NCBI GenBank assembly: GCA_030248065.1
Contig: JASAMV010001294.1
Coordinates: 1-20,691, forward strand
Reading direction: 5' to 3'
DNA length: 20,691 nucleotides
Source: Rhynchonema sp. JSB1_4
Taxonomy: Eukaryota > Nematoda > Chromadorea > Monhysterida > Xyalidae
This document shows, piece by piece, positions 20,593-20,691 of the stretch (positions within the stretch are counted from its first letter, which is position 1; every line of letters begins with the position of its first letter). The translations under genes and the position numbers were made by a program. The notes under the pieces are model-generated. The model was given only the letters and a program-made list of their open reading frames with translations, did no database searches and was not told the origin of the DNA.

Positions 20593-20691
20593 GTGTTATT
20601 ACTCTCGCGTGGCTCATCCGTTACAAAACGCAAGCAAATCAAATCGGAACTAAATGAACTTGATACAATATGCTCTCGTACGAGGCACAAT

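Overview
The window looks like invertebrate, most probably nematode, nuclear DNA. All three recognisable protein genes are cut into many short exons. Most introns are about 50-180 bp, with GT donors and TTCAG-like acceptors, and the frame is kept across nearly every junction. Degenerate arrays of TTAGGC, the nematode telomere unit, recur in non-coding DNA. The species cannot be named from this sequence alone.

Layout. (1) 1-3877 (+): a Mutator-like (MULE) transposase gene of about 14 exons, entering from the left edge, with its DDE/CxxH catalytic core and a SWIM zinc finger. (2) 4831-7838 (-): remains of two unrelated host genes. There are three exons of an N-acetylglucosamine-6-phosphate deacetylase (NagA/AMDHD2) without the HLEGPF block or the C-terminal half, and 52 bp beyond them an orphan kinesin-13 P-loop exon. 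The long NagA intron has been invaded by non-autonomous transposons. (3) 7.9-14.07 kb: a stack of non-autonomous hAT-type elements (MITEs), recognised by CA-G termini and 8-bp target-site duplications. At least two are nested, and a 5'-truncated LINE sits in another copy of the same repeat. (4) 14511-20592+ (+): a nearly complete 17-exon peroxisomal acyl-CoA oxidase gene (ACOX3 type). Its introns hold a tRNA-like gene, two MITEs and a long imperfect hairpin.

The genes do not form a pathway. ACOX3 is the only clear intact host gene. The MULE gene may be a live transposon or a domesticated one. The most unusual feature is the MITE cluster. Several families share an AT-rich core around a short CGCGCG-N3-CGCGCG palindrome, while each family carries its own 10-20-bp motif repeated near its ends, often with poly-G runs. 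That looks like a modular design in which one core is combined with interchangeable family-specific arrays. The 8-bp duplications and an empty-site copy let the insertion order be read from the sequence.
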